64,000 nucleotides of DNA from Frigoribacterium sp. VKM Ac-2836. Its GTDB lineage: Bacteria > Actinomycetota > Actinomycetes > Actinomycetales > Microbacteriaceae. The notes beneath the pieces were generated by a model that was given only the letters and a program-made list of their open reading frames with translations, did no database searches and was not told the DNA's origin. How positions within the stretch are numbered: position 1 is the stretch's first letter; each line of letters begins with the position of its first letter. The position numbers and the translations under genes were made by a program. Where the stretch lies: positions 62,001 to 126,000 of the forward strand of contig NZ_JABRPK010000006.1 in the NCBI RefSeq assembly GCF_013248995.1, written 5' to 3'. This document shows positions 17,307 through 25,044 of this stretch, in pieces.

Positions 17307-18494
17307 GTGGCCCAGAAGAGCACCGAACGCGAGCAACAGTCGCCCGACGAGGAGGACTCGCGCAAGCCGCAGGACCTCACCGACATCTCGAAACCGTCGT
17401 GGGGCTACCTGTTGGGCAAGACCTTCCGTGAATTCACGCGAGACCAGTGCACCGACCTCGCCGCCGCGCTCACGTACTACGCCGTGCTCGCGATCTTCCC
17501 GGCGCTGCTGGCGATCGTCTCGTTGCTCGGCGTGGTGGGGCAAGCGGATTCGACCGCCAAGACCCTGCTCGACCTCGTCTCGCAGTTCGGCTCGCCGCAG
17601 GTAGCAGACCTGCTCCGCGACCCGATCATGCAGCTCACCGGTTCGCCGGCCGCCGGGGTCGCCCTCGTCGTCGGTGTGCTCGGCGCGCTCTGGTCGGCGT
17701 CCGGTTACGTCGGGGCGTTCGGGCGGGCGATGAACCGCGTCTACGGCATCGACGAGGGGCGACCGATCTGGAAGCTCCGTCCGACCATGCTCGGCGTCAC
17801 GGCGTTCACGGTCGTGCTGATCGTGGTCGCCGCGCTCATCCTGGTCATCAGCGGCCCCGTGGCCAGGACGGTCGGCGACCTCGTCGGGCTGGGCAGCACC
17901 GCGGTCTTCGTGTGGGACATCGCGAAGCTCCCGATCCTCGCGATGATCGCCATCGTGATCGTCGCGGTGCTCTATTACTGGGCGCCGAACGTCAAGCAGC
18001 CGAAGTTCAAGTGGATGAGCCTCGGGTCGCTCGTGGCGCTGGTCATCTGGACGGTCGCATCCGTGGGATTCGCGTTCTACATCGCGAACTTCTCGAACTA
18101 CAACAAGACCTACGGCTCGCTCGGCGCGGTCATCGTCTTCCTGCTGTGGCTCTGGATCACCAACAACGCCCTGCTCTTCGGGGCCGAGTTCGACGCCGAG
18201 CTCGAGCGCGGTCGCGAGTTGCAGGCCGGCCTCCGGGCCGAGCGCGACATCCTGCTGCCGCCCCGCGACACCGCCCAGAGCGAGAAGAAGGCCGCGGCCC
18301 TCGCCAAGGACGAGCTCGCCGGCATGCGTCTGCGCCAGGCCGCCGCGGCGACGATCGAACGGAACGGCGACGAGGTGCCCGAGCCGGACGGCGAAGGCGG
18401 CTCCGAGGCGTCCGAGTCGGACCGCAAGAAAGACGAGCGCGCCGAAGACGAGCGCTCGAAACGCGACCGTTCGAAGGGCGACCGCGACGACTAG
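17307..18494 (+). CDS. YihY/BrkB-family membrane protein
   Basis: A 395-residue protein. Six hydrophobic segments span about residues 55-310. Family phrases are DQCTDLAAALTYYAVLAIFP near residue 48, GALWSASGYVGAFGRAMNRV near residue 130 and NNALLFGAEFDAELER near residue 288. The C-terminal 80 residues are a highly charged, disordered tail (Asp/Glu/Lys/Arg). The family was once called ribonuclease BN or virulence factor BrkB; neither activity can be assumed. GTG 17307 follows the DUF3618 stop by 3 bp. Confidence 0.85.
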   Translation: MAQKSTEREQQSPDEEDSRKPQDLTDISKPSWGYLLGKTFREFTRDQCTDLAAALTYYAVLAIFPALLAIVSLLGVVGQADSTAKTLLDLVSQFGSPQVADLLRDPIMQLTGSPAAGVALVVGVLGALWSASGYVGAFGRAMNRVYGIDEGRPIWKLRPTMLGVTAFTVVLIVVAALILVISGPVARTVGDLVGLGSTAVFVWDIAKLPILAMIAIVIVAVLYYWAPNVKQPKFKWMSLGSLVALVIWTVASVGFAFYIANFSNYNKTYGSLGAVIVFLLWLWITNNALLFGAEFDAELERGRELQAGLRAERDILLPPRDTAQSEKKAAALAKDELAGMRLRQAAAATIERNGDEVPEPDGEGGSEASESDRKKDERAEDERSKRDRSKGDRDD

Positions 18495-18513
18495 GTGACC
18501 TCCGCGCAGGACG

Positions 18514-18559
18514 CGACCCGCGCCTCCTCGGCTCTCATGAGCTCAGGAGGCGCGGGTCG
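18514..18559 (+). terminator. Perfect 15-bp inverted repeat after the BrkB gene
   Basis: Arms at 18514-18528 and 18545-18559 pair perfectly (CGACCCGCGCCTCCT with its complement) around a 16-nt loop. Each arm contains one copy of the AGGAGGCGCG word in opposite orientation. It lies about 20 bp after the stop. No U-tract follows. Confidence 0.6.
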
Positions 18560-18624
18560 TCTCTCGTGCGGCGGCATCGGTCACCCGGCTGGCACCGGTC
18601 ACCGCCTGGCGAACGTCGTAGCCG

Positions 18625-18706
18625 GCGTGCCGAACCCGAACCGCGCGTGTGTGTCTAGCGTGCCGAACCCGACCTGCGCGTGTGCGTCGAGCGTGCCGAA
18701 CCCGAC
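18625..18706. repeat. 33-bp tandem repeat, 2.5 copies
   Basis: Units start at 18625, 18658 and 18691 (the third is partial, 16 bp). Each begins GCGTGCCGAACCCGA. There are no spacers between units, so it is a minisatellite, not CRISPR. Confidence 0.85.
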
Positions 18707-18716
18707 CATGCGGCGG

Positions 18717-18754
18717 CGACACGCCGCCCGTCAGGTTCTTCGGACGGCGTGTCG
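18717..18754 (-). terminator. Hairpin downstream of the PEP-mutase-like gene
   Basis: Arms 18717-18730 and 18741-18754 pair at 13 of 14 positions (CGACACGCCG core) around a 10-nt loop. It lies about 60 bp past the stop of the minus-strand gene. Confidence 0.5.
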
Positions 18755-18813
18755 TTCTCGGATGGTCGCGAATTGCACACCGGGGTGGAGGTGCCGTGCG
18801 TCGGAGGGGTGGG

Positions 18814-19611
18814 TCAGAACGAGAAGCCGAGCTCGGCGGGGTAGTCGCCTCGGGCGGTGAGGGTGGTGGCGGCGTCGCGCAGGTGCGAGAGCGTCAGGCC
18901 CATCGTGGTCGGACCGAAGCTGACCCGTGAGACACCGAGTTCGGCCAGGCGGGCGAGCGGAACGGAGGACGGGTTCGAGATGACGCTGACCTTGCCGTGG
19001 ATCTGGTCGAGGGCGGCCATCACGAGGTCTTCGGTGCCCAGGCCGAGGACGAACGCGCAGTCGGCCCCGGCGTCCAGGTAGGCGTTGGCTCGGGTGATCG
19101 CGTCGTCGAACGAGTCGGGGTCACCTGCCAGGGCGTCGACCCGGGCGTTGATCACGATCGGCACACCGGCGCGGTCACCGGCCCGGCGGGCGGCGGCGAT
19201 CTTCGAGACCTGGGTGTCGATGTCGTAGAGCGGCGCCTTGGCCTGGCCGATGCTGTCCTCGATGTTGAGGCCGGCGGCGCCTTCTTCGATGAGGCGGAAG
19301 ACGTTGTCGAGCGTGCCGGCGGCATCGGTCGCGTAGGCCTTCTCGAAGTCGACCGAGACGGGAAGGTCGACCGACCGGATCACGATGCGCGCGGCGGCCA
19401 GCATGTCGTCGACGTCGAGACCCTCGCCGTCCTCGACGCCGTGCGCCTCGCTGATCGAGTGGGAGGCGGTGGCCAGTGCCTTGACGCCCGGCGCACTCGC
19501 GACGATGCGCGCGGTGATGCTGTCCCAGACGTTCGTGACGATCAGCGGGTCACCGGGGACGTGCAAGGAACGGAGGAGTTCGGCCTTCTCGGCCGTGCTG
19601 GAGATCGACAT
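18814..19611 (-). CDS. Isocitrate lyase / PEP mutase superfamily protein
   Basis: A 265-residue TIM-barrel protein of the PEP mutase/isocitrate lyase superfamily. Visible active-site elements are NVWDSITARIV near residue 28, PVSVDFEKAYATDAAGT near residue 87, and GLNIEDSIG near residue 116, the usual place of the metal-binding Glu-Asp pair. The IEDS form, with no KKCGH motif, argues against true isocitrate lyase and for a C-C bond lyase such as oxaloacetate decarboxylase or a methylisocitrate-type enzyme. The ATG at 19611 has a G-rich Shine-Dalgarno region (CTGGGGG). Substrate is unknown. Confidence 0.82.
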   Translation of the reverse strand: MSISSTAEKAELLRSLHVPGDPLIVTNVWDSITARIVASAPGVKALATASHSISEAHGVEDGEGLDVDDMLAAARIVIRSVDLPVSVDFEKAYATDAAGTLDNVFRLIEEGAAGLNIEDSIGQAKAPLYDIDTQVSKIAAARRAGDRAGVPIVINARVDALAGDPDSFDDAITRANAYLDAGADCAFVLGLGTEDLVMAALDQIHGKVSVISNPSSVPLARLAELGVSRVSFGPTTMGLTLSHLRDAATTLTARGDYPAELGFSF

Positions 19612-19663
19612 GCCCCCAGCCAACCAGCCCGGGCTGTCCGGCACCAGCCCGGGCACGCTCCCT

Positions 19664-19721
19664 CGAGATGTCACGACGTGCCGCTCACCTCTGAACCTGA
19701 GCGGCACGTCCTGACACCTCG
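19664..19721. repeat. Long palindromic element, copy 1
   Basis: Arms of 24 bp (19664-19687 and 19698-19721) pair with two mismatches around a 10-nt loop. The arm begins CGAGATGTCACGACGTGC. This copy lies between two divergent genes, unlike the others. Confidence 0.85.
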
Positions 19722-19811
19722 CGTCTCCTCCCCACCTCTCCTCGTGCAGGGAGAACTCACAGGCGCGGTTGGCCTCCACCGGCATGCGTCGGGGGCGGCC
19801 ACGCTCGAGGG

Positions 19812-20780
19812 GTGCCGCTCGACCTTCCTTCCCCGCTGGTGGACCGGGCGTTCGCCGTCGCCGAGGCCCGGGCGCTGGGTGTGGGTCCGGACCGACTGCG
19901 CCGGGCCGACCTCAGGGCACCCCATCACGGTGTGCGCACCCGCCGGACGGCCGTCGGCCTGGCGGATCGCTGCCGAGACCTCGTCCCCGTGCTTCCGCCG
20001 GGGACGGTCTTCAGCCACACCACGGCGTTGGCCTTGTGGCAGCTACCCCTGCCCCGGGGACTCGACGTCGAGGGAGGGCCGCTGCACGTCGAGTCGACGG
20101 GCGGCGGTCGGGTCCGCCGGGCCGGGGTGATCGGGCACATCGGGCGCGTCGACACGGTGGGCAGGTCCGAGTACCGGGTACGGGGTCTGCCGGTCGTCGA
20201 CCCGCTGACGGCCTGGGCCCAGTCGGCCGTGGGTCTCCCTCTCGAAGACCTCGTGACCGTCGCGGACGCCCTGGCGGGACGGTGGTCGCCGTTCGCCCCG
20301 GCCCGGGGAATTCCCTTCGGGCAGCTGTCCGACCGCGTGACGGCCTGGGGATCTCGCCGGAACGCGTCCGTGCTGCGTGGCGCGTTGGCGCTGGCGCGCC
20401 CCGGGGTGTGGTCGCCGCAAGAGACCCGGATGCGCCTGCTGTTGGAACGAGCGGGTGTGACCGGCCTGGTGCCGAACCACCCGGTGGACGACGAGCACGA
20501 CCGGCTCGTCGGCATAGCGGATCTCGCCGACGTCTCCGCCCGAGTGGCCATCGAGTACCAGGGCGACCACCACCGCACCGATCGAGACACGTACCGCAGT
20601 GACCTGCAGCGACGCGAGGACTTCGAGGACGCGGGTTGGCGGCAGGTGCAGGCCTCGGATGACGACCTCGGCCCGCGCTCGGCGGTGTTCGTGGCCCGGG
20701 TGCAGCGGCTCGTCATCGGGCGGGGCGGGAGCCCTGCAGGGGACGAGATGTCACGACGTGCCGCTCACGATCAAAGGTGA
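19812..20780 (+). CDS. AbiEi/DUF559-like protein with PD-(D/E)XK-type C-terminus
   Basis: A 322-residue protein of a type common in Actinobacteria. The N-terminal part (about 1-75) resembles a winged-helix AbiEi-like region. The C-terminal part carries RVAIEYQGDHHRTDRDTYRS followed by RREDFEDAGW, matching the DUF559/Vsr-like endonuclease fold with E-x-Q and paired histidines. Enzymatic activity is not shown. The last codons and the stop (TGA 20778-20780) lie inside palindromic element copy 2, so the final dozen residues are encoded by the repeat. Start taken as GTG 19812, with weak support. Confidence 0.6.
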   Translation: MPLDLPSPLVDRAFAVAEARALGVGPDRLRRADLRAPHHGVRTRRTAVGLADRCRDLVPVLPPGTVFSHTTALALWQLPLPRGLDVEGGPLHVESTGGGRVRRAGVIGHIGRVDTVGRSEYRVRGLPVVDPLTAWAQSAVGLPLEDLVTVADALAGRWSPFAPARGIPFGQLSDRVTAWGSRRNASVLRGALALARPGVWSPQETRMRLLLERAGVTGLVPNHPVDDEHDRLVGIADLADVSARVAIEYQGDHHRTDRDTYRSDLQRREDFEDAGWRQVQASDDDLGPRSAVFVARVQRLVIGRGGSPAGDEMSRRAAHDQR

Positions 20781-20801
20781 GCGGCACGTCGTGACATCTC
20801 G
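20744..20801. repeat. Long palindromic element, copy 2 (perfect)
   Basis: Arms of 25 bp (20744-20768 and 20777-20801) pair without mismatch around an 8-nt loop. It sits between convergent genes and overlaps the 3' end of the DUF559-like gene. Confidence 0.95.
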
Positions 20802-20831
20802 CGGAATGCCGCGGCGCGCGGCCAGGAACTG

Positions 20832-21437
20832 CTAGTCGCGGCGCAGGACGAGCTCGCTGAGGGGCAGGCGCTCGCGGGGGGCGGTCTCGCGCTCGGCGAG
20901 GGCCTCGATCAGCTTGTCGGCCTCGTCGACGACGCCGACGGCCGTGACGGTGACGGGCTTCAGGTTGTCGGTCAGGCCGAACGCGGCGACGATCTCGTCC
21001 CATTCGACGCCGGCCATCTGGTGCGTGTGGAAGCCCTCGGCGTGGGCCTGGACGCTCAGGTGGGCGATGGCCTGGCCGAGGTCGTACTCGGCCCACTGAC
21101 GCACCTCGCCGTCGACGGTCGAGGTCTCGGCGACGGCGACGACGAGCGCCGACGCGTTGCCCGCCCAGGCGGCGTTGAATCCCATGAGGGCCTTGACGAT
21201 GGTGTCGAACGTGGCCGTGCCGCGGCGGCCGACGACGAAGCGGCGAGGCTGCGTGTTCGCGGCGGACGGTGCCCAGCGTGCGGCCTCGAGCAGGGCGTCG
21301 AGCTGACGGTCCGAGATCTCGGCGGTCGGGTCGAACGAGCGGGGGCTCCAGCGCTCATCGAGCAGCGGCACGAGCGGCGCGCTCGTCTCGGCGGTGCGGA
21401 GGGTGGTCGGGGCGGCGGTGGTCTCGGAGATCGACAT
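20832..21437 (-). CDS. Nitroreductase-family FMN oxidoreductase
   Basis: A 201-residue member of the NfsA/FRP-like nitroreductase superfamily, which uses FMN and NAD(P)H. The N-terminal FMN-binding signature is RWSPRSFDP near residue 29, followed by EAARWAPSAANTQPRRFVV near residue 51. A central conserved part, WAEYDLGQAIAHLSVQAHAEG, is followed by HQMAGV. Natural substrate is unknown. A purine-rich GAAGAAAG tract lies about 7 nt before the ATG. Confidence 0.88.
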   Translation of the reverse strand: MSISETTAAPTTLRTAETSAPLVPLLDERWSPRSFDPTAEISDRQLDALLEAARWAPSAANTQPRRFVVGRRGTATFDTIVKALMGFNAAWAGNASALVVAVAETSTVDGEVRQWAEYDLGQAIAHLSVQAHAEGFHTHQMAGVEWDEIVAAFGLTDNLKPVTVTAVGVVDEADKLIEALAERETAPRERLPLSELVLRRD

Positions 21438-21545
21438 GGCGACGCTTTCTTCTCGGAACGGTGTGAGGGGTCGAGGCGCGTCATCGAGCCACGGTCAGCA
21501 CAACTCCGTGTGCGCACGCATGATTCCCGTGGGGGTGACAGATCG

Positions 21546-23603
21546 TCAGGAGGCGCGGGTCGCCTCGGCGAGGACGGCCGCCACCCGGCCGGGCACGGTC
21601 TCGTCCTGCAGGCTCGTCGTGTCGCCGAGCGGGCGGCCGTCGACGATGTCGGCCAGCAGCCGCCGCATGATCTTGCCCGAGCGGGTCTTGGGCAGGTCGG
21701 GCACGACGAGCACGGTGGCGGGCTTCGCGATCGGCCCGATCTGGTCGGCCACGTGGGCACGCAGCGCGGGGGAGAGCGACCCCGAGAGCGGAGCCCACAC
21801 CGCCGGCTCGGCGGCGTCCCCGGCGTCTCGCACCGCGCCTCCTTCCGGTCGCGCGGACGGCACCACGAAGGCGGCGATCGCCTGACCGGTGCGCGCGTCG
21901 GCCACGCCGACCACGGCCGCCTCGGCGACGGCCGGGTGCGCGACGAGGGACGACTCGATCTCGATGGTCGACAGACGGTGACCCGACACGTTGATCACGT
22001 CGTCGACCCGGCCCAGCAGCCAGATGTCGCCGTCCGCGTCGTACTTCGCGCCGTCGCCCGAGAAGAACCAGCCCTGCCGCCAGTACGTGGCCCAGTAGCT
22101 GTCGCGGTAGCGCTCGGGGTCACCCCACACGGTGCGGGCCAGCGCTGGCCCGGTCTGCTGCACGACGAGGTAGCCGCCGCTGCCGTTCGGCACGCGCTCG
22201 CCGGCGTCGTCGACCACCGCGGTCGACAGCCCGGGCAGGGCCCGCAGCGACGAGCCCGGCTTGAGGGTGTCGGCGCCGGGCAGCGGGGCCATGACGGCGG
22301 CCCCCGTCTCGGACTGCCACCAGGTGTCGACGATCGGGCAGCGGCCGCGGCCGAACTGCTCGTGGAACCACACCCACGCCTCGGGGTTGATGGCCTCGCC
22401 CACCGTGCCGAGCAGGCGGAGCGACGACAGGTCGTAGCGGTCGGGCAGCCCCTCGGGGAACCAGGACGACAGCGTCCGCACCAGCGTGGGCGCCGTGTAG
22501 TAGGTGGTGACGCCGTAGCGCTCGATGATCTCGAGGTGTCGGGCGGGGTGCGGGGTGTCGGGCGTGCCCTCGTAGATGACCTGGGTCAGGCCGTTCGACA
22601 GCGGGCCGTAGATCTCGTAGGTGTGCGCCGTGACCCAGGCGAGGTCGGCCGTGCACCAGTGCACGTCGTCGGGTTTGGCGTCGAAGACGGCCCAGTGGGT
22701 CCAGTTCGCCTGCGTCAGGTAACCGCCGCTCGTGTGCACGAGCCCTTTGGGCTTGCCCGTCGTACCGCTCGTGTACATGATGAACAGCGGCGTCTCGGCG
22801 TCGAAGAACTCGGGCTCGTCGGTGTCGGGCTGTGGGTCGACGACGTCGTGCCACCAGAGGTCGCGGCCCTCGGTCCAGGGCACGTCGGGCGTCCGGTCAC
22901 CGGTCCGTCGGACGACGAGCACGTGCTCGATCTCGTTGTCACCGCTGACGGCGTGGTCGGCGTTCGCCTTGACCGGAACGGCGGCCCCGCGACGGAACTG
23001 CCCGTCGGTCGTCACCAGCAGCTTGGCGCGGGTGTCTTCGACCCGGAACTTCAGGGCCTCGCCCGAGAAGCCGCCGAACACGAGCGAGTGGATCGCCCCG
23101 AGCCGCGCGATCGCCAGCGTCACGACGATCGTCTCGGCGATGACCGGCAGGTAGACCACCACCCGGTCGCCCCTGCCGACGCCCAGCGACCGCAGGCCGT
23201 TCGCCGCCTTGACGACCTCGCGCTGCAGCTGCGCGTAGGTGATGTCGCGGCGGTCGCCGGGCTCGCCCTCGACGTGCAGGGCGACCTTGTCGCCGAGGCC
23301 TGCATCGACGTGGCGGTCGACGCAGTTCACGGCGACGTTGAGTGTTCCGTCGGCGAACCAGGTGGCCTCGGGCACCGTGAGCTCGCCGTCCGGCCCCTCG
23401 GAGACGGGTTTCCAGGTGTGGGCGACCGTCCACGGCGTGTGCCAGTCGAGCCGCTGCGACGCCTCGGCCCAGAACGCGACCGGGTCGGCGGCGGCTCGCG
23501 CGTGCTCGGCGGACGTGACGTTGGCCCCCTCGACGAGTGCAGGAGGCGCGGTGAAGGTCCGTCGCTCGTCGAGCAGGTTCGAGATGGTGTCGCTGGTGGC
23601 CAT
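21546..23603 (-). CDS. acs: Acetyl-CoA synthetase (AMP-forming)
   Basis: A 685-residue ANL-superfamily ligase making acetyl-CoA from acetate, ATP and CoA. The P-loop is YTSGTTGKPKG (near residue 255), the substrate-pocket segment is DTWWQSETGAAVMAP, the hinge is GRVDDVINVSGHRLSTIEIE, and the catalytic lysine lies in KTRSGKIMRR near the C-terminus. Near residue 590 a linker of about 22 extra residues relative to the E. coli enzyme contains EGGAVRDAGD, encoded over an AGGAGGCGCG word. Two more copies lie near the N-terminus and at the extreme C-terminus. ATG 23603 is set by a leaderless TAGCGT box. Confidence 0.93.
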   Translation of the reverse strand: MATSDTISNLLDERRTFTAPPALVEGANVTSAEHARAAADPVAFWAEASQRLDWHTPWTVAHTWKPVSEGPDGELTVPEATWFADGTLNVAVNCVDRHVDAGLGDKVALHVEGEPGDRRDITYAQLQREVVKAANGLRSLGVGRGDRVVVYLPVIAETIVVTLAIARLGAIHSLVFGGFSGEALKFRVEDTRAKLLVTTDGQFRRGAAVPVKANADHAVSGDNEIEHVLVVRRTGDRTPDVPWTEGRDLWWHDVVDPQPDTDEPEFFDAETPLFIMYTSGTTGKPKGLVHTSGGYLTQANWTHWAVFDAKPDDVHWCTADLAWVTAHTYEIYGPLSNGLTQVIYEGTPDTPHPARHLEIIERYGVTTYYTAPTLVRTLSSWFPEGLPDRYDLSSLRLLGTVGEAINPEAWVWFHEQFGRGRCPIVDTWWQSETGAAVMAPLPGADTLKPGSSLRALPGLSTAVVDDAGERVPNGSGGYLVVQQTGPALARTVWGDPERYRDSYWATYWRQGWFFSGDGAKYDADGDIWLLGRVDDVINVSGHRLSTIEIESSLVAHPAVAEAAVVGVADARTGQAIAAFVVPSARPEGGAVRDAGDAAEPAVWAPLSGSLSPALRAHVADQIGPIAKPATVLVVPDLPKTRSGKIMRRLLADIVDGRPLGDTTSLQDETVPGRVAAVLAEATRAS

Positions 23604-23610
23604 GGGTTCC

Positions 23611-23616
23611 ACGCTA
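23611..23616 (-). promoter_or_regulatory. Leaderless -10 box of acs
   Basis: TAGCGT on the minus strand, 7 nt before ATG 23603. Confidence 0.55.
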
Positions 23617-23768
23617 CGGGCGGCACGGCGGCGGCGGCTGCCTCGCGGCAACGCTGCGTAACGCGCGCACGATCGGGAGGGTGGGGACGAGGCGCCGCGG
23701 GTCGGCCCCGGGCACCGGCCGACCTAGGATGGTCCGCGACCCGCCGCCGCCCGCCTGGAGGACCACTC

Positions 23769-24938
23769 GTGACCAAGGCCCCCACCGTGTACGACGTGGC
23801 CGCTCACGCCGGCGTGTCGATCGCCACGGTGTCGAGGGTGCTGCGCCGTCCCGACGACGTGCGCCCCGAGACCCGCGGACGGGTGCTCGAGTCGGTGCGG
23901 GCGCTCGGTTACGTGCCGAGCGGCGCGGCCCGCGGTCTCGCCGGTCGACGGACGGGCGTGCTCGGGCTCTTCCTGCCGGGCCACGACGGCATCGACGGCC
24001 CGGAGCCCGACTGGGCGCGGGTGGCCGACGCGACCCGCATCCCGCTGATCGACGACCGTGAGGGAGCGGGGGCGTCCCACCCCACGCAGGCGCGTCCCGG
24101 TGTGACGACCCACGCCGCGCCTCCAGGGCCGGACCACGGCTCGAACCCGGCGAACCTCTATTTCGACGAGGTGCTCCGCGGCGCCGAGGTCGAGGCCTGG
24201 CGGCGTGGTTTCGCCCTGATGGTGGCCGCCGGCCGCGGGTCGAGCCGTGAGGTGATGGTGAACGACATCGCAGGCCGCGTCGACGGGCTCGCCGTGTTGG
24301 CCCAGACCGTGCCGGGCGACCTGCTCGCGCACGTGTCGCGGCGCATCCCCGTCGTGGTGTTGGCCGATTCCCGCCCGGGCGACGAGCTCGACCACGTCGG
24401 CGTCGACAACGTCGCCGGCATGCACGCCCTGACCGACTTCGTCCTCGGCACGCACGGGGCACGAGACGTGGCCTACGTCGCCGGCCCGTCCGACTCGCCC
24501 GACGAGCTCGACCGTCACGCCGGTTTCGACCGGGCCCTCGCGGCCCATCGGGAGTCGGGCGCGCGCGTCGCCGCCCGGGTCGAACCGGGCGAGTTCTCCC
24601 GCGCCGGTGGTCGCCGGGCGGCGGCGGCCCTGCTGGCGGCCGGAGAGCTGCCGCGGGCCGTCCTCTGCGCGAACGACCAATCGGCCCTCGGCGTCCTCGA
24701 CGTCTTCGTCGAGCAGGGCGTCGACGTCCCCGGCCGCGTGCTCGTGACGGGTTTCGACGGTATCGACGCCGGCCGGTTCTCCCGACCCCGCCTGACCACG
24801 GTGCGTCAGCCGATGGGTGAGCTCGGCCGTCTGGCCGTGCGGGCGGTCGTGCAGCGCCTCACCGACCCCGGCGCGCCCCCGCAGCGAATCACGCTGCCGG
24901 TCGAGGTGTTGCTGCGCGAGAGCTGTCCCGCGCTCTGA
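23769..24938 (+). CDS. LacI-family transcriptional regulator
   Basis: A 389-residue LacI/GalR protein. The DNA-binding helix-turn-helix TVYDVAAHAGVSIATVSRVL is at residues 6-25, with the hinge near 50-60. The C-terminal sugar-binding domain ends in VTGFDGIDAGRFSRPRLTTV. An insertion of about 55 residues (about 73-128) separates the first strand of the effector domain from NLYFDEVLRGAE; most relatives have only a few residues there, and its middle is encoded over a GCGCCTCC word. GGAGG lies 7 nt before GTG 23769. It may control the ABC transporter/beta-glucosidase operon at 26.6 kb, whose promoter carries a LacI-type palindrome; acs next door is another possible target. Confidence 0.9.
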   Translation: MTKAPTVYDVAAHAGVSIATVSRVLRRPDDVRPETRGRVLESVRALGYVPSGAARGLAGRRTGVLGLFLPGHDGIDGPEPDWARVADATRIPLIDDREGAGASHPTQARPGVTTHAAPPGPDHGSNPANLYFDEVLRGAEVEAWRRGFALMVAAGRGSSREVMVNDIAGRVDGLAVLAQTVPGDLLAHVSRRIPVVVLADSRPGDELDHVGVDNVAGMHALTDFVLGTHGARDVAYVAGPSDSPDELDRHAGFDRALAAHRESGARVAARVEPGEFSRAGGRRAAAALLAAGELPRAVLCANDQSALGVLDVFVEQGVDVPGRVLVTGFDGIDAGRFSRPRLTTVRQPMGELGRLAVRAVVQRLTDPGAPPQRITLPVEVLLRESCPAL

Positions 24939-24980
24939 GTGACGCCCGCCCGCGGTCGCCGCGCCGCGCCTCCTGCCTGG

Positions 24981-25038
24981 CGAGATGTCACGACGCGCCG
25001 CTCACGTCTGGAGGTGAACGGCACGTCGTGACAGCTCG
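24981..25038. repeat. Long palindromic element, copy 3
   Basis: Arms of 25 bp (24981-25005 and 25014-25038) with three mismatches and an 8-nt loop, between the convergent LacI and flavohemoglobin genes. Confidence 0.88.
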
Positions 25039-25044
25039 GCAGCC

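Larger units (their letters stand above)
18495..18813. other. 319-bp intergenic stretch between convergent genes
   Basis: No gene is supported here. In order it holds a strong hairpin built from two facing AGGAGGCGCG words (18514-18559), a 33-bp tandem repeat (18625-18706), and a second hairpin (18717-18754). It separates the BrkB operon from the minus-strand PEP-mutase-like gene. Confidence 0.8.

Noticed and set aside
18625-18706. CRISPR array
   Set aside because: Repeats are directly adjacent with no spacers and no cas genes are present.
18495-18860. Possible small protein over the 33-bp repeats
   Set aside because: No ribosome site or promoter; the peptide is Cys/Arg/Pro-rich and lies over hairpins.
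21021-24938. 1305-codon plus-strand open frame
   Set aside because: Antisense to nitroreductase and acs; only the LacI part from 23769 is supported by a ribosome site and family motifs.
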